From Bursaphelenchus xylophilus (Eukaryota; Nematoda; Chromadorea; Rhabditida; Aphelenchoididae), in contig CAJFCV020000001.1 of the NCBI GenBank assembly GCA_904066235.2, positions 9,424,001-9,488,000 of the forward strand: DNA of 64,000 nt, in the 5' to 3' direction. Both the position numbers and the translations under genes were made by a program. The notes under the pieces are model-generated. The model had not been told where the DNA came from and ran no database searches. It was given only the letters and a program-made list of their open reading frames with translations. Positions 1-11,400 of this stretch are shown here, piece by piece; position 1 is the first letter of the stretch, and the number at the start of each line of letters is the position of its first letter.

Positions 1-675
1 GTGTAATAAGACTAAAGAGACCTAATTCACCCACTACAATATAAAAATTACCCCCAAATCTCCCCTCTTACCTCTGCTAGCCGGCTTCACAGAAATTGTA
101 AACCTCTGACGAGTCATGGCCCTCGATTTTTTCTTATCTCAAAATTCAAATCAACATGCAAAGAGGCGGCCAAGAGATCTCAATAAAACTAATATCAATA
201 TCTCTTTGCTTGAATCGTAGAGCCCTTGAAACAAAGAGAAGCCGTTATATAAAAAAGGGGGCTGACCTGTGGCCAAACGCTCTTTCACCTGTGGCCACGT
301 TCGGGGCCTGATTAATTGAACCTATCGGCCACGGGATGAAGGATTTGGTGGGTTTGACAGGGATGTCGATGAATGGTATTTTATGCATTTTGAAGATTTG
401 GATACAGATTTGAATAAACAAATACGCCGTCAAGTACGCCTCAACTTGTCAGCCATGCGAAAATTTTAATTGACTGTTTGGTCTATTTTGGTCTTATTAT
501 GTCTAGGTAATGGTAAAATACGGAAGACTTTTTCGAGTCAAAACTTCTGATCTATTTTCAATATTATACTTGGCTCCTTAGCCAAAACAATTTCCTTCAA
601 AACTTAAAATCCTCCCCCAACTTATCAGTCTCTTTTCAAATTACTCCAAGCCCCCGATTCTCTTCAAAAATTAAG
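1..675. other. Intergenic or edge sequence, nothing recognised
   Basis: Mostly AT-rich sequence at the window edge and downstream of the Ser/Thr-rich gene. The only open frame of note (minus, 245-433) shows no domain and no splice partner that keeps a frame. No RNA gene or repeat was recognised here. Confidence 0.4.
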
Positions 676-3600
676 TCAGCAAAACGATTCGTCAAAGTCG
701 TATATCAGATAATTTGTTTTAGCGTCCCATGGGAAATGGCCCGAAAGTTTCTTCCTTTTGATCAATTTAATGGCCGAACTTTTCGAAAACAAGGAATCAA
801 ATGTCGGCTCGACGTAAAAAACAGCATCTACTATTCAACATTACTACCAAGATTTTTTATATTATACTTGACACCAGATTCAAAAACTCACCGATATTTG
901 AGGCGGACGATTTTTTCCGCAATTTCTTCCGTTTTTCGACTTTCCCGTTCTCGTTTTCGTTTGCGGAATCTGATGAGCTTGCGGGTGGCGGGGGTTCATT
1001 GGCTACGGAACGGCTTCTGGATCTTCGTTTTTTCGAAACACTCCGACTGCGGGCTGAAATGGGAAAATCAAGCATCGAAAATCCGTAAAAATTTTTGTAA
1101 AAACAAAAAAAAAAATAAAAAAACAAGCAACTTTCTGAAATCCCGCCATTTTTGAATTTCGTTGCAAGTGCAAAAATAGATGATTTGATCTCGCAAAAGC
1201 GTATATAAAAGTCCGAGATGTTACTTTGACCTACCTTTAGGAGTTTTCTCTGGATCCCGACTTCTCCTTTCCTCAGGAATCCCCTTAGGCTCTACTGGAG
1301 TCCATTTTGTTCCTTCTCCCATTCTTTTCAATTCACTGAAAGTTCCAAATCTTTACTCGGAATTGATTAATCCTCAAGAAGTATTGGGTTAGTCACTACA
1401 AGCGATGTTGTCATACCTAGCCGTATAAGATTGGGACATCCGGGAAGGCGGGGGATGATAGGAACTGAGGGAAGGTGTATACAAACTTCTGAAAAAATGG
1501 AAAAGGGTAGTCGGAGAAGGGAATGGGCGAGGAATTCCAAGGAAAGTGGAAAAAATGGACAGTACTGCACAACAGAAGGCAAAAAATTGCTAAAAATAGG
1601 GGTAAGGAAGTTTTTGTGTCAATGCCCAAAAAATTTTAATTATGCAAAAAACCCGTCATGATGACGGATATTATTTTCAAGCATTTAAAAATCAAGTCTA
1701 GAAAGTCTTCGGTTCTCAGTATTTCAAGTACTGCAGTAAAATTCACAAATTCTCGGGTACACTATACATTATCCATCAGCTTACCTGGTCATCAGCGAAC
1801 TCTGTCTGGCCTGACTGACAGATCCATGCGCAAAAGTAGGTGATAAATATCTAGGGGAGTTGACTTGAGAGTACAAGGACAATGTCGATGATGCAGTCGA
1901 TGAATTTCGTGATAATCGACCAACCGGAACACTATGGCGATATTTGGATGGGGAATAAGCTGAGGAAATTGAGGAGACCGGGGAGGCTGAGTAACGGTTG
2001 GAAAACTGAAAACAGGTCGTCATTAATTCAGAAAACATGATGCAAAGTATTTTTGTAAACATTTGAAATCTTGATTATATTATCCATGAAAATTTCTTGT
2101 TTGGATTCTGACTGAACTCAAATAAAATCTATGAGAACGGCGTAAATTTGCTGCGCCGTAAGACCTACTTTGCTCTCATAATTCCTGAGGCCCAGACTTG
2201 AAACAGGTGTCGACTCTTTCACCGCGGTCTTCGAGATCTCCGTATTCGTTGGCCTCGTCCTCGTCACTATACTCGTAGCTCCTCCAGCGGTCGTAAATGA
2301 TATTGTCGGAGTTTCTAGATCCCTCAGTCGACTCTGTTCCGCCATCCTCACTCTCCATGGCCTTTCTTCTTTTCTGATTGGCTTTGCGGGACTTGGACTT
2401 GTCGGAGAAGATGTGCTGAATCGACTGGGCCGACTTGCCGAATAACTGGGAGCAGTGGTTCGAACAACGCCTCCGGCAAGAAAGGCGGGAGATCTTGAGC
2501 CGAATCTGGAGATGACTTCCGGAACTCCGGCCATTTTAGTGGTAAGTGAACGTGAAGAAGAGGCGGAGGAGATGTCATCCGGTTTTCGGCGGGCTAAAAA
2601 TCGTAGAATTAGAATAGTTGAGGGGCTAATTTAGATGTAATACACCTTATAGGATCTCAAAATCAACTTACTCCTCAGATAATCGCTTCCAGCAGTCCCT
2701 ACAATTGTCCTTGCAGTAGATGAACTTGTCCTAGAACTGGTCGGTTCGGGTGCTTTGAGATCCGTAGTCAATCGCCCATTGGTTCTTCTGGTCGTCTCTG
2801 GCAATTTGTTAGTAAATGAAATACTAAACGTCGATGCCCGAGGCGTCGAAGAGGGCCGGGTCGTTTCGGAGGTCGATCTGGTCTAAAATAATAAAAAAAT
2901 TATTTTTGGAACTTTTGTCTGATTCTTTCGACCGAAAATAGCCTTACAGTAGCTCCATAATCCGTTTTCGTTGTCCTCGAAGTGGATGGCTTATCGCGGG
3001 CCGCGAACTTGGCCGCCAAAGAGGAGCGGGGAGTGTAGGTGGAGGAGGTGGGCTTTGTATTCGCCGCCGCCAATAATCGACTGGACCTCAGCGCAATGCC
3101 CGACCCAGTGGGTCGGTTGAAATGAGATGATGTCCAGCTAAAAAATTCAAATTCAACAAGGAACATACCAAAAGAAAGAACGCTTTGCTCACTAATGTAA
3201 TCCTTATGAGTTTTCAAAGAAAGGTTTATAATATAATTTTCGTATTTTACAGTAGTATCTACAACTTTACACTTATTTAAAATTATAACTGAAATTTTTC
3301 GAATTTTCCGAAAAAGGGGTAAAAATCGAGAAAAATTTTGTTCCTATAACGTATTTTACAGTAGTACTTATAACTTCACCTTGATCAGCAACCTTAATTT
3401 TCCATTTCTTACCTCATTGGACGCCAAAGTTACTTTTCATTTCGTTTTTTCTCGAAATTCCAAGAAACTTGAGAAAAGCGGTCCGCAAAGTCCCAAAGCC
3501 GGAGCCGGAGCCGAAAGTGTCTCGATCAAGGACAATAATAAAAAAGAATCCGAATGCCGGAGGCTCTCTTCTGTCCACGTTCCCTCCGGGTTTATGTTTT

Positions 3601-4277
3601 TTCGAGGCGAAAATCAGCTGCTCCGAGTCGCAAAAAAACGAAAGAAATCGGAGACGGACTTTACCTGAGGGCTTTTCGTTACGTTTATTTTAGATTCCAC
3701 CCATTGGCCGACAATTGGCCAAGTTTTTTGTCCGATTTTTTGGTGGAAAAAAATTACGGACGTGAGTGTTACGTAAGCGGAAATAATTTATTGAAAGGTT
3801 TTATGAGACTGCCTGAGGACTCAAAAATTGGAATTGAGTTTACAGCCTCAGAGCTTGTCCCAAGATTTTTAAAAAAACTTAAAAAATTTGCCATGATGAC
3901 TAATAAATTTTATAAAATTACTGTTTTTCAATGCCTAGGGCAATCAGAGTGATCTTTTGGCTTCCATAACCCAGAGGACTTAGTACGACAGCAATAAATT
4001 TTTTTGGAAAGTGATTTTATTGTTTTTGTTTTATTGGAATTGCGTAAGACAACTTTATTCATTCTAAATTTAACCCTTGAGTCAAAAACTGACTCAACAG
4101 TTGTTTTCAGCTGTATTTCCAACAACAATGAGCTACATTTTGAAACAAAAATCACGTATTGAATATTGGTATGACCTAGTGTAATGTAATCCACCTAAAG
4201 CCAGAATAATGTTCTTACCCTTGTGATGTTGCGTTTTTCTGATCAGCAGATCGAGCTGTGGCGGCGGCACTGGCCAT
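676..4277 (-). CDS. Ser/Thr/Arg-rich protein of unknown function, nine exons
   Basis: Not recognised as a known family. Exons on the minus strand: 4219-4277 (start ATG 4277), 2948-3137, 2672-2882, 2169-2593, 1785-2005, 1417-1488, 1235-1335, 892-1053 and 676-830. Every junction has GT and AG ends and the reading phase closes through all of them to a TGA, giving about 531 residues. The first exon follows a TTTCCAG acceptor 24 bases before the ATG, so the mRNA may be trans-spliced. The first two thirds are low-complexity Ser/Thr/Pro/Arg sequence. A later basic stretch contains SRSVSKKRRSRSRSV. The last 50 residues look more ordered and end in LIYDFDESFC. No membrane segment or catalytic motif is visible. 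The composition suggests a disordered scaffold or nuclear protein, which is inference. Intron 1 is about 1.1 kb, far longer than the others, and may hide an optional exon. The start codon is the least certain part of the model. Confidence 0.65.
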
Positions 4278-4301
4278 CCCCAGTCGGAATGGACGAGAGT
4301 C

Positions 4302-7300
4302 CTGGAAATGAAAAACAAATTTGTCAACATGTCAGCTACAATGTAAATCGATATGAAAAGACGGCCGTACAAAGCAAAATGGGCAAACTAAATATTGTAA
4401 AAACGTTAGAGTCATTTGTCGCTTATTTTTTACAGCTAGCTTTTGAAAAAAAATTGAGATTTTTAAACCGACTTTCCAGAAAATCCGTCACCATGACATG
4501 ATGTAGAACACATCTTTGGGTATTTTGATTACAACAATCGTTTTGATACAGCTCAAAATTCCCCACTAAGAAATTTTCAGACCAACCGTGAGATCCAGTC
4601 CGATTTTATGACATCGGGATGACGGATTTTTTGGAAATTTTGAGAAAAGTCAAATGTTATCCAAATTGAAAAGGTTGAGCGAACTGTATCACAGTTTATA
4701 ACATCATAACCCATATTATTCGACTCTGTCATCAACCCACTGTACATTTTGTATACATAATATAACATAAAATAATGTCCGCGGGTCTCTTTCCACATTA
4801 CCGCAACTCCAAAAAACCCCGAGTGACTACAAAAAATCTCCATAGATCTCAAGGGAAATGGCCTTGCGCGAAATGCGTGAAACCGAAAAGTCGCCGAAAA
4901 TTTACATTACGATCCCTCTCTCCGATCTGACGGTAAAATTATTTTTATTTCCAATAAGTGGCAGGGAAATTGTAAACAAAAAGGGAAAAGTCGTGGGCGA
5001 ATCGCCACAAACAATTGTAAATTTGCTTCTTTACTGCAAAATTAAGTCGGAACAGCGGTGATTGATGGAAATTTAGTGCGATAATTGTGTTTTTCGGAAG
5101 TAAAATTTATAAAAATTGTATTTGAAAATATTAAATTCATGAAAAACGTGCTGTAGACCTAAAAATTGATAAGAAGGGTGCTAAAGTGAGGGAAACAATC
5201 AATAACGTCTGCTATATTATACTTGGTCATCAATCGCTTGATGGTCAAGTGCAATATTAAAGGTCCCCTCTGCCACCTTAAACATTATTCCTGTACCCTT
5301 TCTGGCTCCTATCACACCTCTAAACCACCAACTCGCCCTCCAATTACCCTTCCGAACATTCCAAAAATCCAAATTCCTCTCCCAATTTAATGCTTCAAAT
5401 GCGGCCACCGATTTATTTCCGATCCGTTCGCACTTTAAAGAACTTTAAAGACGCCCTGAGGGCGATTAATAGGCCGAATGCCTGCGGCCCATAAGCATCT
5501 CGAACAAATGTCAACGAAAAAAGAGGGAAATGTTTAAAAGTGACCGACTATACACATGTAACAGGCCTCCGGAATTGTTTTTGATCCCATTTAGTCACCG
5601 AGAACAATGGGGAGCAAGTGTTTTGTAATTTCGAGGGAGAAGCAATTACAATAAAGAAGTGGAGAAGCTTGGCTTCAATTTTTTTACACGATTTTTATAA
5701 TTAGTAAAGGTCGAGAAGAAGGGGTTCTTGCGCAAAAAAGAGATGATTTACGAGGCGTAAAGAAATGACAACAAAATTTCATGCGGAAACAGGTAAAACA
5801 AAAAGTTTTGAACACCAAGAAACATAAGGAAATTAGAGGTTTTCTCAAAAAATGGCAAAAAATAAAAATTTAAATGTTATAGTAGACATTAATCTTCAAA
5901 ACTTCAAAAAAGCTTTGAAATATCGAGCAATTGCAAAGAAAAACACTTGAACATGATTGATGGCTAAAAGCATGATTTTTTCGACAACTTGCTCAATTTA
6001 ATTTTGATTTAACGTCCTTATCAGCTGATATCAAAGATCAAATCGTAAGAAACCGCAAAGCTTATTATCTTTTTCGCTTCTTGATACAGAAAATGATCTT
6101 ATGAGCTCGTAATAAAAGAATATTAGTATGGTATTTATTTAGCGATTGTATTATATTTTGTATTACCGGCCGACTGCTTGGGGTTCGTGTTAAAAATTTG
6201 GCTTACATATTACTTTTGTCAAAAAATGCTGACTAATGTGAAGATTTATCGGTAATTTTTTGAAAATATAAGACATTGAAGCTCTATGGCTATAAGACAC
6301 TAAACCTCAATGGTTTCACATATTTTACCTTTTCCAAAAAAATGAAATTTGACACTCTCTTTGTCGGACCCCACACTTGATCTCTGACCTCTTTTCACGT
6401 AATTTCCCAAAGAACAATGCTCAAAGTACCAATCAAAATCACATCTGCCAACCCTACAGACAATCAGACGACTATTATTTCTATTTATATCACCTTTATA
6501 ACACTTGAATTGAAGAGATTTCCGGAATCCGAGGGTTAGATCCAGATGTGACGAGGGTGAAAAAAGTGCATAAAGTGATCGAACATACTGGTTAGATGAG
6601 CGAAGACAACAGTTTGATTAGTATTTCGTGGAGTGAAGGTTGAAAAAGGGCCTGAGGTCATGTGAACTCAGATGAGAGAAAGAAAAACGGTTGGAACAAC
6701 ACATAATTTTAGGGGATTTAAATTTTTGCAAAATAATCGAAGAGCCCTGCGAAGGAAAATTCATGAAGAGCTAGTCAAGTCGAGACCAAAAAAATCAATC
6801 GTATACTGTACATGGCAAAATTTACGTCAAGATCAGGTAGCCAGAACTTCTGCGTCAAGATCTATGAGCTCAATTACAGATCTAGAAAGGTCGAGAATTC
6901 AAAATGTCAGCATTCTAAATCCAAAATTACCTCAACTTTTCCAAAAATTATCAGAAACTTCGATCTCTGACGGTATCTTCTAGAGATGCAAATTTAAACA
7001 ATTTGAGCGCCAAGATACCTGCAGCGCTTCTAGATGCAATCACCTCTCTTCAACTCCCTGAATATCTTTAGACTTCCCAATTCCAATTCCATACTCCGCA
7101 TCAAAAACAAGATCTAGGTATCAAAAAAGATCTGGGTTAGGTGATAAAAAGCGAACGAAACATGGAGGAGTCATAAAGTGTTGGGGCAGACAGGGAATGG
7201 GAAGAATAATACGAGAGAAACAGTTGGCCTGGCCTAAAAATACTCGGAAAGGGCCTCCCACTGGAATCTAGCCTCAGGCATTAATCATATTTATGGCATT

Positions 7301-7426
7301 CTTATCAAGTATCAGAATGAGTAATACGAACCGCTGATGGGATTGCTCTTTATTACAGAACCAAATAGTTTAGAGGGAGACTTCCTTTACATCAAATATG
7401 GGAGAACAGGAAGAACGCTTAGAAAA
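4302..7426. other. Long intergenic stretch, no gene recognised
   Basis: About 3.1 kb between the Ser/Thr-rich gene and elongin B, mostly AT-rich. Open frames at 4858-5061 (plus, 67 codons), 5217-5408 (minus) and 6672-6983 (plus) exist, but none shows a domain or has neighbours that splice in phase. It probably holds regulatory sequence of the flanking minus-strand gene. I see no tRNA and no terminal inverted repeats. Confidence 0.4.
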
Positions 7427-7910
7427 TTAGTCCACGTTCATTTCGCTGTGTTGCATAGCCTCGGGGAGCGGAGGGGGAGTTGAGAGCGGAGTTATGTTTA
7501 CACGACCGCCGTCTTCTAAAATACGAATAAATAAACTCCGAAATAAATAAAAGTTTATATTGTGCTAGATGTCTAATATCAAAAGCTCAATTTTTACATG
7601 GTGTAAAGCCGATCCAAAACTCTTCCACTTCCGATAAAACCTCCTTACCTGGTAATAGAAACACTAGTATAGCTGGGTCGTCTGGTTTGGCATTCTTCTG
7701 GGTGAATCCTAGGTCGACCAGTGCCTTCTCATCACTAATCGTTTCCCAATCCGTTAACTGTGCTCCTCTGCTCTTTTTCAGCGTTATCTCGGCCACTGGT
7801 CGCTGCATTACACCCGCAATGATCTGCTTGATATCCGCAACGGTCCCGTTCTCCCGCACATCGGCCATGATGTGGGTCTTTTCGCGGAGAACTTCGAAGA
7901 ACAATTCCAT
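7427..7910 (-). CDS. elb-1: Elongin B, ubiquitin-like adaptor
   Basis: Elongin B pairs with elongin C as the adaptor of CUL2 and SOCS-box ubiquitin ligases and of the elongin A transcription complex. Two exons, 7649-7910 and 7427-7515, join in phase 1 to give 116 residues, matching the usual size of about 118. The N-terminal 80 residues follow the ubiquitin-like fold of human elongin B, with IKQIIAGVMQRP in the helix region and the LGFTQKNAKPDDPA stretch in the position of the conserved LxxCGFTxxxARPQxPA segment. The second exon supplies the C-terminal tail, TPLSTPPPLPEAM, equivalent to the human SSPPELPDVM motif that contacts partners. Upstream sequence to 8410 shows no other gene. The family call is firm; the symbol is the C. 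elegans name. Confidence 0.93.
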
Positions 7911-8410
7911 CTAAAGCAATATAAAAATAATAACAAACTTAAAATGACTGCAAAATTGTATCAAAATAAAAAATGACGCAAAATACATCGATGTATCACA
8001 AACACGTAATTAATTATTTAAAATATCAAGTTCCAGTAAGTTTATTCGAAATGTTAAGGCCCAGCGATGATAATTGGCAAATTACAGGTGGAAACGCTTC
8101 CCTTTTCGTTAAAAAAACAACAAAATCAGACAAATTCTATCCTAATAGTCAACTTTAGCTCTCTCCAGAATCTACAATTCAAAAATTCAATTCGTTTCAA
8201 CTTTTTCAGTCCTGAAGGAAGGGATAATATCACAAGTTTCACAAAATCAATAAATATTTTCCAAGAATGGATCAGATCAGAAAACCAGGAATTTGGACAA
8301 AAACCAGTAATAGTGATTGAGGTCAGTGTGTATCAATGTAAAAAAACATTCGAAAAAGTCATCCTCATGTATAATGTAACTAAAACTGCTACTCTGCATA
8401 CAACCGAGGA
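7911..8410. other. Intergenic, 500 bases
   Basis: Lies between the elongin B start and the stop codon of the WD40 gene, both on the minus strand. It is AT-rich with no coding exon recognised. It should contain the 3' end of the WD40 transcript and the elongin B promoter. Confidence 0.4.
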
Positions 8411-11400
8411 CTACTCGTATTCATAGATATCATCGTTTGTCCGGACCCTTTTCTTCTGTCGGCTTGACCGACGAACATTTGGATCGGGGAACTCATCGTC
8501 CGACAATTCGGTGAATTTCGTGGCCCGAGTGGAGCGCTGAGATCTTCGGACCGCCGGCTGATAGCGGCTTTTGCGGGCCTTGCCAGGATAACGCTTTTTC
8601 CCGTCGTTTACATATGAGGACTCGCCCCAGTCCGAGCCATCCGCACTCTTCTCGTCAAAATAATCATCAAACTGCAAAAAAAGTTATATTATCCTGGACA
8701 GACAAAAAGTGGACACAAGATTTGTCTCTTTAACTTACATCATAATCACCGTAGACATAAGCGTGCCTCGAGGTTGTTGGTTGTTGTATAACTTCCTCTG
8801 CCTCTTCAACATCTCCATTCTCCACAACTGGCTCTTTTATTTCTTCCTCTTCTCCCCTTTCTTCGTCCTCCTCTAAATCAGCCCATTCATTTCCAGATTC
8901 TTCTCTTTCTGGTTCTTCTTTGAACTCCTCCTCTTCTTCCAGCTCTTCTTCCTCCTCTTCACTTATAACCCCCTTCGTTTTCTTTCGTTTTACTCCTCTC
9001 TGAGGCCTTTTTGTTTTAGATTTCTTCGATTTTTTCTTATTTTTTGCAAGTTTTTTGCTCTTTTTGGGGTTTTTCTTTCTCTGCACTCTCTTCTTCGGCC
9101 GTTCACTCTCATCTGACATCGCTTCTTCTTCCTCCTCCTCGTCTTCGTCGCTGTTTTCACTTAATTCTTCTTGATCTTCCAGATCGTCATCAACAATAAA
9201 GCTGTCCTCGGCCGCCTCCAGAATCTCGTCTTCCTCTTCAAATTCAACTTTCTCTGGACTGGACGGTGCCAGGTCTTCCGAAGTCAACGAAAACGACTCA
9301 TCCGACTTATCTTCCACCTCATTCTCAACTTCATCTTCATAAATTCCTTGTCCATATATTACACTAGACGACGCGTCCTGATCATTTGAGTCAAATTCGC
9401 CTTCTCCAACGGGATGATGGACTCTTTTCAAGTTCCTATCACCATAATCTTCCCCTTGTTCGATCTCTTCGTCATCTTCTTCCCGTATTCTCCTTTGACT
9501 TCCTTCTGCTTGAGGTTCCGGTGATTCCGAATCTATCCTGGCGATCCTTCTCGATCTCCTTGAAGGTATCGGGGATCTGCTCGCGTCATCATCCGCCAAT
9601 CTCGAGTCCTCATCTTCGAATTCTCTGGACGGCCCGGGTTCATTGGATCCCCTTCTCCTCAAGGGTCTTCTCCTTTGCCTTGTCGGGCTTTGTTGAGCCA
9701 GATCATCGTATATTCTCTGAGGCGGCCGCGCTATTCGTCCATATCGAGTAGCTGTTCCCAGGGCTTGCTGAGCCGATTCCTGGGAGGTGCTCTCTTGTCC
9801 ATTTCGCTTTTTTCTTCGGCGGCCGGTTACTGTAAATCCAGAACGGAATCGATTTGGATTTGAAGTGGAAGGGTTGTTAATCTTAAAATGAAAAAAAATT
9901 AATATCATAGTAACCACCAGCAAGTTTGCCAAAAATTAATCTCAACTTACATCAAAATCGCTGTCATTTTCATCTGCCATTTCATCCTCGTCCTCCTCAT
10001 CTTCCGTCTGAGGTTGTCGTCCATTAACTCTTCGTTCAGCCTCTCCTTCCGAGTACGAAGAGTCGTCTTCATCGGTTTCTCCTTGCTCCTCTAGCTGGTA
10101 TTCTCGGTTCATCAGACGTTCATAGACTTCGTTCATCTCATTTCTTCGTTCTGTAAACGCAAAATAAACTTCAATCAAAAAAATTAAAAATTCAACGTTA
10201 TCAAAATTTCACCTTGATTTCTCCTCCTCTGATTCGACAGCCTTTCTTCTCGTTGTTTGTTCTTCTCAACCTCGGCTCGTTCAGCCATCATCTGACGTAC
10301 TTCTGCGTCCAATTTCACCTTTCTGGCCTCTTCAAATTCATCCAGTTCCCTTTGTTTCTTGACCATCTGTTTTTCAATCAACACTTTTAATTCTCCTTCC
10401 GGCAACTTCGGGATAATTCGTCGATGCTCTCCCCAGATCAATTCCCCCTGGTCCATTCGGGTGTTCCGTCCTGGTACTAGCGCCTGTAAATCGAATGGAT
10501 AAGGTGCTCCTTCCACGTTAACAAAGACGGGAGTCTCGGCTGGGAGATGGAGAGGGGCGCCAAAGATATCCACGGCAATTCCGTTGACATCAAACATGAA
10601 TTCCCTAAAACAAAATCATTCAAATATCGTCAAAAAACGCTTTACTATATCTACTACAACATAAACTTACTCGTAATCCGTGTTGAAGAATTGATGTTTC
10701 GGCTTTTCCAGAGACGTCAAATTCTGGCCTAGGCCATACAATGAGAGCATTCCACTGTTGTCGACAAATGCCATCAGATCTCCATCAGGCCTAATTGCCA
10801 GGTCATAAATGGGGATGGGGATCTGAGTGAACTCATCTTTGTTATGGTACTTCCAGATTGGGTGACCCTCTTCAATATCCCATACCTAAAAAGGTCATTA
10901 ACATTTGTAGAAAAAAAATAATTATAATTTGAATAAATTTTTCAAAATTTTCCAAACTCTAAATTTGCATGATCCAAACAATTCCACGTAAATTTAAAAT
11001 GGAATCGATGGAATTTTATTCATCAAACAAATTATACAACCTATCAGACGTGTCGTTCGCTTTCGTCTCAAGGATATTATACTAGACCCACAAGTATAAG
11101 GTAAGTCAAAATTCTAATATTCTACTCTGCAGAAATGGTCGAGATCTACCCCAAATCCGAAATGAACATGGATCAGGAAGAGACCTACGACTACATGGAC
11201 TTGGACAACGTTACTATCTCCGACACCGACTTTGATGCCGACGATGACGAAGATGTTGATAATAATGCTGAAACGGAACTGCTCGACATCTCGGTCCACA
11301 AACTCTACCCTGAGGAGATTGAAAGAGAAGAGAGAAAAGAATATCAACTCGAAATCACCTATCCACCCTCCAACATGAAGACTTATAATTACAAGGGCTT

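Noticed and set aside
2173..3137. A second minus-strand frame across exons 2-4 of the Ser/Thr-rich gene (for example YEYSDEDEANEYGDLEDRGE) that looks protein-like with C-ending codons
   Set aside because: It contains several stops and its codon look is explained by the Ser/Thr/Pro/Ala-rich frame next to it, whose second codon positions are C. The Ser/Thr frame splices in phase through all exons.
3381..3668. Plus-strand frame (GENQLLRVAKKRKKSE region) inside the long first intron of the Ser/Thr-rich gene
   Set aside because: No start context, domain or in-phase neighbours on either strand; left as unexplained intronic sequence.
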